Positions 1 through 11,878 of a stretch of DNA of 64,000 bases are shown one piece after another. Source of the stretch: Macrostomum hystrix (lineage: Eukaryota > Platyhelminthes > Macrostomidae). Made by a program: the position numbers and the translations under genes. The notes beneath the pieces were generated by a model. The model saw nothing but the letters and a program-made list of their open reading frames with translations, did no database searches and was not told where the DNA came from. Where the stretch lies: assembly GCA_950097015.1 (NCBI GenBank), contig CATNEN010000037.1, forward strand, positions 372,001 to 436,000, written 5' to 3'. Position 1 is the first letter of the stretch; each line of letters begins with the position of its first letter.

Positions 1-4
1 TCAG

Positions 5-3000
5 TGGCTTCTGAATCCGCGCCAAGTCTTCGATCTAACGAGCTGCGGCGGGCCGCGACGAGCTCTGGAACTGTACAGAGCCGCGCCGAATCTGCGGATT
101 CTCGTGTGCGGCGGCGACGGCACTGTTGGCTGGGTGCTCTCTGCCATAGACAGTCTGGGAATCGAGCCCAGACCGCCGGTGGCAATTCTGCCGTTGGGCA
201 CAGGCAATGACCTGGCCAGGACGCTCTGCTGGGGCGGCGGCTACGCAGAGGAGCCACTGACCAAAGTGCTCTGCTGCGTTGAGGAGGGCCAGGTGGCTCA
301 GCTGGATCGGTTTGTGATCAGGGATTCTGCTTCTGGGATAAGGAGTCAACAAGCTGGATTTTGAAATTCTAGATTTAGTTATCGTAATTATAGGATTTGC
401 TATATTTAAACTTAGGTTTCTTAAATTGGAATTTCTTGAATTGCGTTTTTAGAAATCGAGGTTTCAGGATTCTGGAAGGTATTATGGGATTATGGGATTT
501 AACCGGATTTAAACTCTGGAATTAAATTCCAGAAGAATGAAACCTGGTCAGAGTATCTGGTCGCAAAAACCACCAATATCGGCGTAATTCTTCTGCTCAC
601 AAAATTGTCCTTCAGTTTGAGAGCTATGGGGAAGTAGGCAGTGGTTTCTTGAAATACCGCCGTGGTCTTTCTCCAGGGGGAAAAATAGCGCGATCTTTCT
701 ACTGCTCAGGATAGTAGTGAATTTTTATCAAAAGAGATTTTAATAAACTTCTTCCAAGCGCTTCACTTCGCTCCATTCTTTGACAGCTGGAACATCAGCT
801 TCGCAGCTAATCCCAGCTGCTCGATCCCAACTTCCCCAAACGACGCCGAGGTCGCGTTAACATCCGATCGGCCACAGTTGAACGTGTTCAACAACTACTT
901 TAGCCTGGGCGCCGATGCGGCTGTCGCACTCGAGTTTCACGAGTCAAGAGGTGAGATTTAATCATTAACAGTCGGAATTGTCAGGTACGAGCGTATAACT
1001 GGTTTAGGCTGATGGGTTGCCTACTAACTGTCTCGACTCGAAAACCGATTTTTCGTTTTCAAAAAATGTTCGGCAATCTTGATTAGGTATATTTTTTGCT
1101 TTAATTAATTTCAGAGGCTAACCCGGAGAGGTTCAACAGCCGTCTGCGCAACATGATGTTTTACGCTGGGGTGGGTGCTGGTTCCCTGACTTTGTCAGTC
1201 CAATTACTTAATCGTCTATTACAGATTGCTTCGTGTCAAGTCTTAGATAAAAAAATTTCCCCCATAATTAAAGTTGAACATTTTTCCTCACGCCATTTTT
1301 GTTGCAGGAAGGCTCGAGATCCGTCATCACAAGACAGTGGAGAGATTTGAGCCAGTTGATTAGCCTGGAGGTAAACTGACAGTGTGGATGCTGCTCCTCT
1401 CTTTTGTCTATGGCCTGACCCTAATCGCCAAGCGGTGAACGCCAAGCACAAACTGTTGAACCCAACCCCCCGGAGCAAAGCGAGTTCAAGCTTGTAAAAA
1501 GCGTATTAAATTTCAATAGGGATTGTCGCCATTTTGATGTCTCCTCTTTGGTTAATTTGCACTCTTTTATCTGTTCCAATCTTCGCTATTTGTGTCTAAA
1601 CTTGCTCTCTAACTCGGCCCTTGATCTCTCTCTTTATGCCGCCTTATGATTGGTCCGTCTCTCCCCCTTCTAGCCTCTGTCTCTTACCCCCAGACGCGCT
1701 CTCTTGTTATTGCACCGCCAACCCCCTCCAGTCAGTCCGACTTTAGTAGAAATATCTCTTACCCCCCCATACGCGCACTATCTCACTCTCTTGTTATTGC
1801 ACCGCCAACCCCCTCCAGTCAGTCCGACTTTAGTAGAAATATCTCTTACCCCCCCATACGCGCACTATCTCACTCTCTTGTTATTGCACCGCCAACCCCC
1901 TCCAGTCAGTCCGACTTTAGTAGAAATATCTCTTACCCCCCCCCATACGCGCACTATCTCACTCTCTTGTTATTGCACCGCCAACCCCCCTCTAGTCAGT
2001 CCGACTTTAGTAGATAAAAGATTTATATCATATCCGCAGTGCGACGGTGTCAACTACACGGACAGGATTCGTGATCTGCGAGCCACTTCAATATTGTTTC
2101 TAAACATCTGCAAGTACAGCGCCGGCACCGCACCCTGGGGTAGCCCGAACTTCTCGCAGGGCTTCGAGCCTCAGCGCTTCGACGATGGCAGCGTGGAAGT
2201 AATCGGTTTCAGCTCTAGCCATCTGGCAAGACCTACTTAAAAAACACATGAATTTCATTCCATCTTGTCTGCTGCAAGCTAATCATAAATTATCCCAACA
2301 CTTCCTTGCTTAGGCCACGGTACAAATGGGAGGTCACGGCCATAGACTGTGCCAATGCAGGACTGCTCGAATCCTTACTCTGAGAGCCATCCCAATCCAG
2401 GTGGGCGCTTAGAAACTGTCGATCATGACACGAAAGTCAACGCGCCAGAAAATTTTAATTACGGTCCTGAAATTTCAGAAAGATCGCAGTTAAAGAAAGA
2501 TTAAGAAAACATCGCAGTAATCCTTGAGAAATCCCAGAAGATTCTATAAACCTTGAGAAATCCCAGATCGAGGATTCTATAAACCTTGAGAAATCCCAGA
2601 AGATTCTATAAACCCTGAGAAATCCCAGAAGATTCTATAAACCTTGAGAAATCCCAGAAGATTCTATAAACCTTGAGAAATCCCAGAAGATTCTATAAAC
2701 CTTGAGAAATCCCAGAAGATTCTATAAACCTTGAGAAATCCCAAAAGATTCTATAAACCTTGAGAAATCCCAGAAGATTTTATAAACCTTGAGAAATCCC
2801 AGAAGATTTTATAAACCTTGAGAAATCCCAGAAGATTCTATAAACCTTGAGAAATCCCAGAAGATTCTATAAACCTTGAGAAATTTCAGAAGATTCTATA
2901 TACCCTGAGAAATCCCAGAAGATTCTATAAGCCTTGAGAAATCCCAGAAGATTCTATAAACCTTGAGAAATCCCAGAAGATTCTATATACCCTGAGAAAT

Positions 3001-6000
3001 CCCAGAAGATTCTATAAACCTTGAGAAATCCCAGAAGATTCTATAAACCCTGAGAAATCCCAGAAGATTCTATAAACCTTGAGAAATCCCAGAAGATTCT
3101 ATAAACCTTGAGAAATCCCAGAAGATTCTATAAACCTTGAGAAATCCCAGAATATTCTATAAACCTTGAGAAATCCCAGAAGATTCTATAAACCTTGAGA
3201 AATCCCAGAAGATTCTATAAACCCTGAGAAATCCCAGAAGATTCTATAAACCTTGAGAAATCCCAGAGGATTCTATAAACCCTGAGAAATCCCAGAAGAT
3301 TCTATAAACCCTGAGAAATCCCAGAAGATTCTATAAACCTTGAGAAATCCCAGAGGATTCTATAAACCCTGAGAAATCCCAGAAGATTCTATAAACCTTG
3401 AGAAATCCCAGAAGATTCTATAAACCTTGAGAAATCCCAGAAGATTTTAGACACCTTGAGAAGTCCCAACATCCAAAGTTTTTCCGGCTTGTGATACGGC
3501 AAATAGAAAATAAAATAATCATTTTGTTTGATCAGATCGACGGCGAACCTTGGCGCCTGCCGCCCTCAACCATCGAGATTTCGTGGCGGAATCGAGCTCG
3601 GGTTGTTCTGAAGCCAAAGCGAAGAGGCAGCATACCATCGCTGGCTGAGTGAGTCGAAAAGTTCTCAGTAAATTTAAAACTAAAATTTTGACAATGGTAA
3701 TAAGAAAACTAATTAAGTATTTAGTATTTAGCGCTTCATTCAATTGAAATCTTGCATGGCAGGATGAAAGTGAGCATGTTAATGGAAAAAAAACATTTTA
3801 AAACGTAGAAGCTCGTATTTGACCAAGCCGCAGTGGGATTTGGGTAAATTTCAGAAAATTTGTGACAAAAGGAGTATGACAAAGGTTGACGGTGTGATGG
3901 AGGATGAGAGAGTGTGATGGGGGTGAGAGAGTGAGATGCAGGGTTAGAGAGTGAGATGCAGGGTGAGAGAGTGAGATGCAGGGTAAGAGAGTGAGATGCA
4001 GGGTGAGAGAGTGAGATGCAGGGTGAGAGAGCAAAGAGAAAATTTACAAATATTGTGGCGCACATCGCAGTAACAACCCACAATGGAATCTGGCGGGTCA
4101 CTTTGACTCTATTAGGAACATGATAGACAGGGTCCTGCTCACTAAATTGCACTTCTAATCTGAGGTGGTGGTCAAGTCCACCCTTTCGCTGAACTTTGTG
4201 TCCTTCTCTTTGACCGCAGCAACTTCAGCTATGTTAGAGTTTTTGGAGCGTAAATTGAGGCATAGCTCTAAATCCGCTTTAGTCTATGAGGGCCGAAAGA
4301 GGGTAGTGACCAATTGCGGGGCTTAAGCCTGTTGTGTTCGCTCGTTTTAGCCCAAAACTAACTGCCACTTCTACTCTTTTATTCGGTCGCAATGTGGACA
4401 AGAGAAAAAATGGTCAACCTTATTCGATATTAGTTTACAAGCCTCGACCTCTTATATCCTTAGAGTTTAGGGGAAAAATCGTTGAGCACTAGGATGTGAT
4501 TAAATCCCTTTGAGCTTGTCACCCCCCGAAAATTGGGGATATAGCTTGAATAGAGCTTAAAAAAATAGCTGGAATGCCACTTTGATGAAGCTTTGAAAAA
4601 GCTCGGATAAAGCTTGGATAAAGCTTGGATAAAGCTCGAATACAGCTCAGATAAAGCTTGGATAAAGCTTGGATAAAACTTGGATAAAACTCGGATAAAG
4701 CTTGGATAAAGATTGCATAAAGATTGGATAAAGATTGGATAAAGCTTGGATAAAACTCAGATAAAGCTCGGATAAAGCTTGGATAAAACTCGGATAAAGC
4801 TTGGATAAAGATTGGATAAAGCTTGGATAAAGATTGGATAAAGATTGGATAAAGATTGGATAAAGCTCGGATAAAGCTTGGATAAAGATTGGATAAAGCT
4901 TGGATAAAGCTCAGATTGAACTCGGATAAAGCTCGGATAAAGATTGTATAAAGCTTGGATAAAGCTTGTATAAAACTTGGATAAAGCTTGTATAAAACTT
5001 GGATAAAGCTAGGATAAAGCTAGGATAAAGCTTGGATAAAGCTTGGATAAAGCTTGGATAGAGCTTGGATAGAGCTTGGATAAAACTCAGATAAAGCTTG
5101 GATAAAGCTTGGATAAAACTCAGATAAAACTCGGATAAAGATTGTATAAAGCTTGGATAAAGCTTGTATAAAACTTGGATAAAGCTTGTATAAAACTTGG
5201 ATAAAACTTGGATAAAACTCGGATAAAGCTAGGATAAAGCTTGGATAAAGCTTGGATAAAGCTTGTATAAAACTTGGATAAAGCTTGTATAAAACTCAGA
5301 TAAAACTCGGATAAAGCTAGGATAAAGCTTGGATAAAGCTTGGATAAAGCTTGTATAAAACTTGGATAAAGCTTGTATAAAACTTGGATAAAACTTGGAT
5401 AAAACTCGGATAAAGCTAGGATAAAGCTTGGATAAAGCTTGGATAGAGCTTGGATAGAGCTTGGATGTTGTTCTGAAGCTAGTTGATTCAGTAATTGAGT
5501 TCCTTCTGCCCAATTCTTTCTCCAGCGCGCCGCAGCGGATTCAGTCGCACTTTCGTCGGCTGAGAATTCAGGTGTCCATCGTGTCCATGGATGATTTTCT
5601 GAGGCTGCAGTTTGATAAGACCAGCCTGATGAGGGCTTGTAAGTTGCTCGAATTCAATTAAAATGCTCCCACTTACACAGATTTAACCTTTTATTAGTTA
5701 AAAAAAGTTTTCAATTTGTTCACCTTGCAAATTTACTTAGTTTGTTTTTTTCGTAGATTTAAATAGTACCAAAGTTCGATTCACTCTACTTTCAGCCTAT
5801 CCACTGGGCATCGTACTGGTAGAGGCCGACGCCAGTCTTAGTCGCGTTCGAATGCAAGTCAACAGAATTCAACAGGTGAACAGCAATTACAAATACTATA
5901 ACTACTATAATTTGCTACTGCAGGTGGACTTCTGTCGGGTATTGAGTGTTGGACTGGTAGTAATTTATTAATAATATTAATAATAATACTAGTTGCAGGA

Positions 6001-6917
6001 GGGCTGCGGGAAATGGCACATCATTTGGTGACACTAGACCCGCAGCCAGCGAGGATGCAATTCCGCCCATTCCGCTGACTCGTGAGCACATTAAAGAGAG
6101 CAGATGTACACACTTGTGTGAGTGTGTTCCTGTGTACAGTATCTGTGTGTATGGGTAGAATTGCCTCCTCGCTGTGTCGATTCCTGGTTTCCAACTATAT
6201 ATTATCCTATTTTCAACTATTAATACCCAAGGAAAGATCACAGGGTATTTCAGATACCCAGTGCCTACTCCACGATAGCTCCCAAACCGAATGACCGATT
6301 TCCGTGAAAGTCCTCGAAATTTTTCAAACATTTTCAACCCTTTACGATAAACTTACTTCAAAGCCGTCCGAAAAATTCTAACCTGTTATTCTATATTTTA
6401 GGAAAGACAGGAAAAATGTGGGTTCTTGAAATATCTCTGTAGTCCTTCTACTGTTGATCGGATTTTCAATCGAAAAAAATCAATGGACACATTATTCAGG
6501 AGTTTAGCAACTTCGGCAGGGACAAGCAGTTTCGCCTGGACGACAACTGGCAGTTTCTTGACTGTAAGTGTGCAGTTTGACTGCGCTAATAAGTGATTGA
6601 AATGTTTAAAAATGTGTGTGCTACAAAATATTTTAAAGTACATTCGATTCGTTATGCAACCTTGCATAACAATTTTTTCTTTATACATTCGCTGTGTACA
6701 TTACTTAAAGGACGGTTGAGTATGTGTATCGCTACTAGACTGGCTGTTTAAGTCGCCCACCCACCCACCTCCGCTGTGGCCCGCAGCCACCACAACGGAT
6801 CGCTTCTTTCGCATTGACCGGCAACAGGAACCGCTTAGATTGGTTGGCGAGTTGAGCTCCGAGGACCTGTACCTGGTGGCAACTACTCAGTCAGCCGCAG
6901 CGATGACCTCCGACTAG
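5..6917 (+). CDS. DGKZ/DGKI-like: Diacylglycerol kinase, type IV (zeta/iota-like), 3' part of gene
   Basis: Exons 5-309, 787-950, 1115-1170, 1308-1370, 2040-2225, 2314-2400, 3536-3648, 5526-5638, 5796-5875, 6500-6563 and 6787-6917 join to 1362 nt (453 residues plus TAG), in frame throughout. The 5' exons, including the C1 domains, lie left of the window. The enzyme phosphorylates diacylglycerol to phosphatidic acid. Catalytic lobe: [10 protein letters not shown], then CGGDGTVGW (GGDGT at residues 36-40, ATP site), [12 protein letters not shown] and GGGY. Accessory lobe: [48 protein letters not shown] and the IDGEPW segment. The [13 protein letters not shown] and WQFLD...DRFFRIDR segments match the zeta/iota C-terminal region as I remember it. 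The protein stops at [12 protein letters not shown], so the ankyrin repeats and PDZ ligand of vertebrate zeta/iota are absent. Intron 5 is GC-AG. Introns 4, 6 and 7 carry tandem arrays. Confidence 0.93.
560..725 (+). repeat. Dispersed repeat family C fragment in DGK intron 1
   Basis: The stretch includes ttctgctcacaaaatt, gagctatggggaagtaggcag, and cttgaaatacc...tggtctttctcc. The same landmarks recur, diverged, at 61590-61870 and, reversed, at 28600-28850. It has no coding potential and no recognised class. Confidence 0.6.
1699..2012 (+). repeat. 87-bp tandem array, about 3.6 copies (DGK intron 4)
   Basis: Unit starts ctctcttgttattgcaccgc recur at 1699, 1786, 1873 and about 1961, nearly identical, with length changes only in a C-run. 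The array ends 27 bp before the exon at 2040. It opens long frames on the + strand that are not genes. Confidence 0.97.
2226..2313 (+). other. Non-canonical GC-AG intron in the DGK gene
   Basis: The reading frame runs ...SSSHL (ending CTG at 2223-2225), then gcaaga, and resumes after ttag at 2314 with GCC ACG GTA (ATVQMGGHG). Family alignment requires this join, and no GT donor near 2226 gives it. The intron is 88 bp. Confidence 0.8.
2522..3450 (+). repeat. 29-bp tandem array, about 32 copies (DGK intron 6)
   Basis: The unit contains ccttgagaaatcccagaag followed by attctataaa. Scattered single-base variants (ccttgag/ccctgag) are shared by groups of units, suggesting block duplication. The array fills most of the intron between 2400 and 3536. 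Confidence 0.97.
3900..4033 (+). repeat. 18-bp tandem array, about 7 copies
   Basis: Unit gagagtgagatgcagggt, in DGK intron 7. Confidence 0.93.
4597..5468 (+). repeat. 11-bp tandem array, about 75 to 80 copies (DGK intron 7)
   Basis: Unit ataaagcttgg with variants (aactcgg, agctagg, agattgg). Longer blocks repeat within it, for example the run with taaagctaggataaagcttg near 5225, 5310 and 5410. It ends about 57 bp before the exon at 5526. Confidence 0.96.
5995..6180. repeat. SINE-A composite: two fragments in opposite orientation
   Basis: 5995-6094 is the reverse complement of the 3' half of SINE-A (gggctgcgggaaatggcaca, then agacccgcagccagcgagg). 6098-6180 is a forward piece from the middle (gcagatgtacacacttgtgtg ... 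agaattgcctcctcgct). Together they form an inverted arrangement in DGK intron 9. Confidence 0.75.
6215..6480. repeat. Dispersed repeat family C fragments in DGK intron 9
   Basis: 6215-6380 resembles the reverse of the 61.7-61.85 kb copy (gatagctcccaaaccgaatg). A forward-type piece follows (aatgtgggttcttgaaatat). Degraded and non-coding. Confidence 0.55.
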
Positions 6918-7097
6918 CGACAAGTTTCTGTCGAGTCCGAACAATTTTTTAATTCCTTATCATATTGTCCTTATCCCATTCCGATGGTTTGTTTGTTCTA
7001 CATTGAGTTTTCTTCTGCCCATAATCTAACTTAGATGGGTTCCATAGTGACTGAGTACGTCTCAGTGCAATAGTACACATTCTAAAAGTTCACAGTC

Positions 7098-7440
7098 CAT
7101 TGGTTTAATAATAATCCATATTGGTTTAATAATAATCCATATTGATTTAATAATAATCCATATTGGTTTAATAATAATCCATATTGGTTTAATAATAATC
7201 CATATTGGTTTAATAATAATCCATATTGGTTTATTAATAATCCATATTGATTTAATAATAATCCATATTGGTTTAATAATAATCCATATTGGTTTAATAA
7301 TAATCCATATTGGTTTAATAATAATCCATATTGATTTAATAATAATCCATATTGGTTTAATAATAATCCATATTGGTTTAATAATAATCCATATTGGTTT
7401 AATAATAATCCATATTGGTTTAATAATAATCCATATTGGT
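7098..7440 (+). repeat. 21-bp tandem array, about 16 copies
   Basis: The unit contains ttggtttaataataatccat. Because 21 is a multiple of three, the minus strand shows an artefactual open frame of PIWIIIK repeats. It is intergenic, downstream of the DGK stop, and abuts a family C fragment on its right. Confidence 0.97.
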
Positions 7441-8299
7441 CTTTGCCACCCAGACACCCCGACGAGAATCGTTGAATATCTCGACGCTGTCAATGTTTTG
7501 TGATTCTGTAAGTTTTTTCATCAAAAAAAGCGGAAAATTTTTGCCAGAAAAATGTGTGTATTTGAGATACCCTCTACTGATTTTCTACTAGGCCCTAACT
7601 AATAGTACACAGTGAAACAGGTTTGTAGACAGAATATTATTTTTCGAGAAGCAGTTTTGATGTCCCATTCCTAACTTAGGTAAGAGGCTTAAACACAATC
7701 GCCCTAAAACTAGTAGAGGCACATGTGATTCTCTGATGTCAGTGTGAGAGCTGTTTTGTCATTTTCACGAGAGAATTTCCTTTGCCAGTTTTCCTCTCAA
7801 ATCTGTTATCTTATCTTATCTTTCAGCATGTGCTCTAAATAATCGGAAGTCTTTTTAGATTCAAGTCAAAGAGATTTTTATTTTTCTTTTCGCTAATCTA
7901 TCTTTGTTTCGGATATTGTTATGGCATATGAAGTTATTCTGTTATCCCGAAAACACAGCTGCATACTTTGTTAATAATTCATAAAAATATTTACGAATGC
8001 ATGTGGCTCTCTAAAAAACATTTTTTGTGAAATAGCGTTACCAAAACAAAACAATACATTTTTGTTTGCTTTTGTTTTTTCTTGATCTTCGCAGAAATTA
8101 CATCTAGTTACATATACAACAAGTGGCACAACTGTTCAGTCTGTGTACTGGGAAATCGCCAATTTTTGCAGGCCAATTTTAAACTGAAGATGGAATAATG
8201 CATCTCAGAATACCAGCAGGTCTGTTGCAAAATAGTTATTTTTATTTGGAATCTACGCTGTTGACTGAAATCTAAATTCAGTACTGCTAAGACTGCACT
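7441..8299. other. Intergenic stretch with no gene seen
   Basis: 7441-7580 is a forward family C fragment (cgagaatcgttgaatatctc). The rest is AT-rich unique DNA with no coherent exon on either strand. Confidence 0.6.
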
Positions 8300-9493
8300 A
8301 GCTGTCACACAGTCAGTGATTGAGCTGATTCACACTGATTCACACAGTCAGTGATTGAGCTGATTCACACTGATTCACACAGTCAGTGATTGAGCTGATT
8401 CACACTGATTCACACAGTCAGTGATTGAGCTGACTCACACTGATTCACACAGTCAGTGATTGAGCTGATTCACACAGTCAGTGATTGAGCTGATTCACAC
8501 AGACTGAACTGGCTGTCACACAGTCAGTGATTGAGCTGATTCACACAGACTGAACTGGCTGTCACACAGTCAGTGATTGAGCTGATTCACACAGACTGAA
8601 CTGGCTGTCACACAGTCAGTGATTGAGCTGATTCACACAGACTGAACTGGCTGTCACACAGTCAGTGATTGAGCTGATTCACACAGACTGAACTGGCTGT
8701 CACACAGTCAATTATTGAGCTGATTCACACAGTCAGTGATTGAGCTGATTCACACAGTCAGTGATTGAGCTGATTCACACAGTCAGTGATTGAGCTGATT
8801 CACACAGTCAGTGATTGAGCTGATTCACACAGACTGAACTGGCTGTCACACAGTCAATTATTGAGCTGATTCACACAGTCAGTGATTGAGCTGATTCACA
8901 CAGTCAGTGATTGAGCTGATTCACACAGACTGAACTGGCTGTCACACAGTCAGTGATTGAGCTGATTCACACAGACTGAACTGGCTGTCACACAGTCAGT
9001 GATTGAGCTGATTCACACAGACTGAACTGGCTGTCACACAGTCAATTATTGAGCTGATTCACACAGTCAGTGATTGAGCTGATTCACACAGTCAGTGATT
9101 GAGCTGATTCACACAGTCAGTGATTGAGCTGATTCACACAGTCAGTGATTGAGCTGATTCACACAGTCAGTGATTGAGCTGATTCACACAGACTGAACTG
9201 GCTGTCACACAGTCAATTATTGAGCTGATTCACACAGTCAGTGATTGAGCTGATTCACACAGTCAGTGATTGAGCTGATTCACACAGACTGAACTGGCTG
9301 TCACACAGTCAGTGATTGAGCTGATTCACACAGACTGAACTGGCTGTCACACAGTCAGTGATTGAGCTGATTCACACAGACTGAACTGGCTGTCACACAG
9401 TCAGTGATTGAGCTGATTCACACAGACTGAACTGGCTGTCACACAGTCAGTGATTGAGCTGATTCACACAGACTGAACTGGCTGTCACACAGT
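8300..9493 (+). repeat. Mixed 25-bp / 46-bp higher-order tandem array
   Basis: A 25-bp monomer (gtcagtgattgagctgattc plus caca) is interspersed with a 46-bp version carrying an extra cagactgaactggctgtcac segment. Runs of short and long monomers repeat in the same order (for example near 8700 and 9040), so the array has higher-order structure. Confidence 0.95.
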
Positions 9494-9942
9494 GTACAAA
9501 CAATGGCCCCAGTTTAAGTTTTAATAAGGCAACAAAGTTATCGCCTACTAAGTCTCACATCTCGTCACAAATATTTACTTAGATGACCCCGCTGCTCGTA
9601 TGCATCGATTTACGAAAACGCAAGGAACGGAGGGAGTGTTATTGGCAGGAGCAGCTGTGCAAAATGAAGACTTCTAATAAGCTACTTCGTTGAGGATTAA
9701 GAGTAGAAGAGAGATTTACTTCCCATTGGATTTTCTAGCTGAGAGACAGGGTAAAACATTTCGGGGCTTTGAATAATAATCCTACTTCAACCGTTTGCGG
9801 CTTAACCGTAGCGAACAATCGCAAAGTAGTGGCGATAATGGCCATAATAAAGTACAGGAGCAGGTACACACGCCAAAGAGAAGCGAAGAAAATATTTTCT
9901 AATGCTAGCTAGGTTTGAAGATCGAAATAATCTATTAAATTT
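9494..9942. other. Intergenic stretch with no gene seen
   Basis: About 450 bp of unique sequence between two arrays. No exon-like GC island or coherent frame was recognised. Confidence 0.5.
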
Positions 9943-11474
9943 GGTACACTGAGTTACAGTTGATATTCTGAGTGACAGTTGGTACACTGAGTGACAGTTG
10001 GTACACTGAGTGACAGTTGGTACACTGAGCGACAGTTGGTACACTGAGTTACAGTTGGTACTCTGAGTTACAGTTGGTACACTGAGTTACAGTTGGTACA
10101 CTGAGTGACAGTCGGTACACTGAGTGACAGTTGGAACACTGAGCGACAGTCGGTACACTGAGTGACAGTTGGAACACTGAGTGACAGTTGGAACACTGAG
10201 TGACAGTTGGAGCACTGAGTGACAGTTGGAGCACTGAGTGACATTTAATTGGTACACTGAGTGACAGTTGGAGCACTGAGTGACAGTTGGAGCACTGAGT
10301 GACAGTTGGAACACTGAGCGACAGTCGGTACACTGAGTGACAGTTAATTGGTACATCGAGTGACAGTCGGTACACTGAGTGACAGTTGGAACACTGAGTG
10401 ACAGTTGGAACACTGAGTGACAGTCGGTACACTGAGTGACAGTTGGTACACTGATCGACTGGTTGTATACCGAGTGACAGTTGGTACACTGATCGACAGT
10501 TGGTACACTGAGTGACAGTCGGTACACTGAGCGACAGTTGGTACACTGAGTGACAGTCGGTACACTGAGTGACAGTTGGAACACTGAGTGACAGTTGGTA
10601 CACTGAGTGACAGTTGGTACACTGAGCGACAGTTGGTACACTGAGTTACAGTTGATATTCTGAGTGACAGTTGGTACACTGAGTGACAGTTGGTACACTG
10701 AGTGACAGTTGGTACACTGAGCGACAGTTGGTACACTGAGTTACAGTTGGTACTCTGAGTTACAGTTGGTACACTGAGTTACAGTTGGTACACTGAGTGA
10801 CAGTCGGTACACTGAGTGACAGTTGGAACACTGAGCGACAGTCGGTACACTGAGTGACAGTTGGAACACTGAGTGACAGTTGGAACACTGAGTGACAGTT
10901 GGAGCACTGAGTGACAGTTGGAGCACTGAGTGACATTTAATTGGTACACTGAGTGACAGTTGGAGCACTGAGTGACAGTTGGAGCACTGAGTGACAGTTG
11001 GAACACTGAGCGACAGTCGGTACACTGAGTGACAGTTAATTGGTACATCGAGTGACAGTCGGTACACTGAGTGACAGTTGGAACACTGAGTGACAGTTGG
11101 AACACTGAGTGACAGTCGGTACACTGAGTGACAGTTGGTACACTGATCGACTGGTTGTATACCGAGTGACAGTTGGTACACTGATCGACAGTTGGTACAC
11201 TGAGTGACAGTCGGTACACTGAGCGACAGTTGGTACACTGAGTGACAGTCGGTACACTGAGTTACAGTTGGTACACTGAGTGACAGTCGGTACACTGAGT
11301 TACAGTTGGTACTCTGAGTGACAGTCGGTACACTGAGCGACAGTTGGTACACTGAGTGACAGTCGGTACACTGAGTGACAGTTAATTGGTACATCGAGTG
11401 ACAGTTGGTACACTGATCGACTGGTTGTATACCGAGTGACAGTCGGTACACTGATCGACAGTTGGTACACTGAG
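9943..11474 (+). repeat. 19-bp tandem array, about 80 copies, with a 692-bp internal duplication
   Basis: Unit agttggtacactgagtgac with many point variants. The variant order at about 9942-10569 is repeated at about 10634-11261 with an offset of 692 bp (agttgatattctgag at both 9960 and 10652). Since 19 is not a multiple of three and the unit lacks stops on the minus strand, long minus-strand frames of mixed register appear; they are artefacts. Confidence 0.97.
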
Positions 11475-11878
11475 CAGTTAATATTATTCTAAGATGAGAC
11501 GCAATCACCTTAAGCAGCCAGAATAGTACGATGAGGTTTTCCTATCGGAGCTGCTCAACAGTGAATTAGCATCTGCTGGCTAATTAATGGATTCTACGAA
11601 GTCTCAGCTTCTTATTGCGGTTTAATTTTACTAGGCTAAGAAAAAGTCCTAGGAAGTGTGTCGAAACGTTTTTTCGTAATTGATTTTCCTCGGGGACATG
11701 TGCGCGGGTCGCATGACAATCATCTTGAGCCAAACAGTTTTTTAGCTTTTTAGCTTTGGCAAAACAGTCAACAGATGATACAGGAACTTTTACAAAAAGC
11801 TGGCATTGTTTGACCAGTGTTACTCATCAGATTGCACCTGCTAATTAACCTTTTTAAGGCTCTCTAAGTCTCGTCTCT
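11475..11878. other. Intergenic stretch with no gene seen
   Basis: About 400 bp of unique AT-rich DNA. Nothing was recognised. Confidence 0.5.

Noticed and set aside
9943-11508. Long minus-strand frames (up to 255 codons, VPTVTQCTNCHS repeats)
   Set aside because: They lie wholly in the 19-bp array, appear in all three registers, and have no exon signals.
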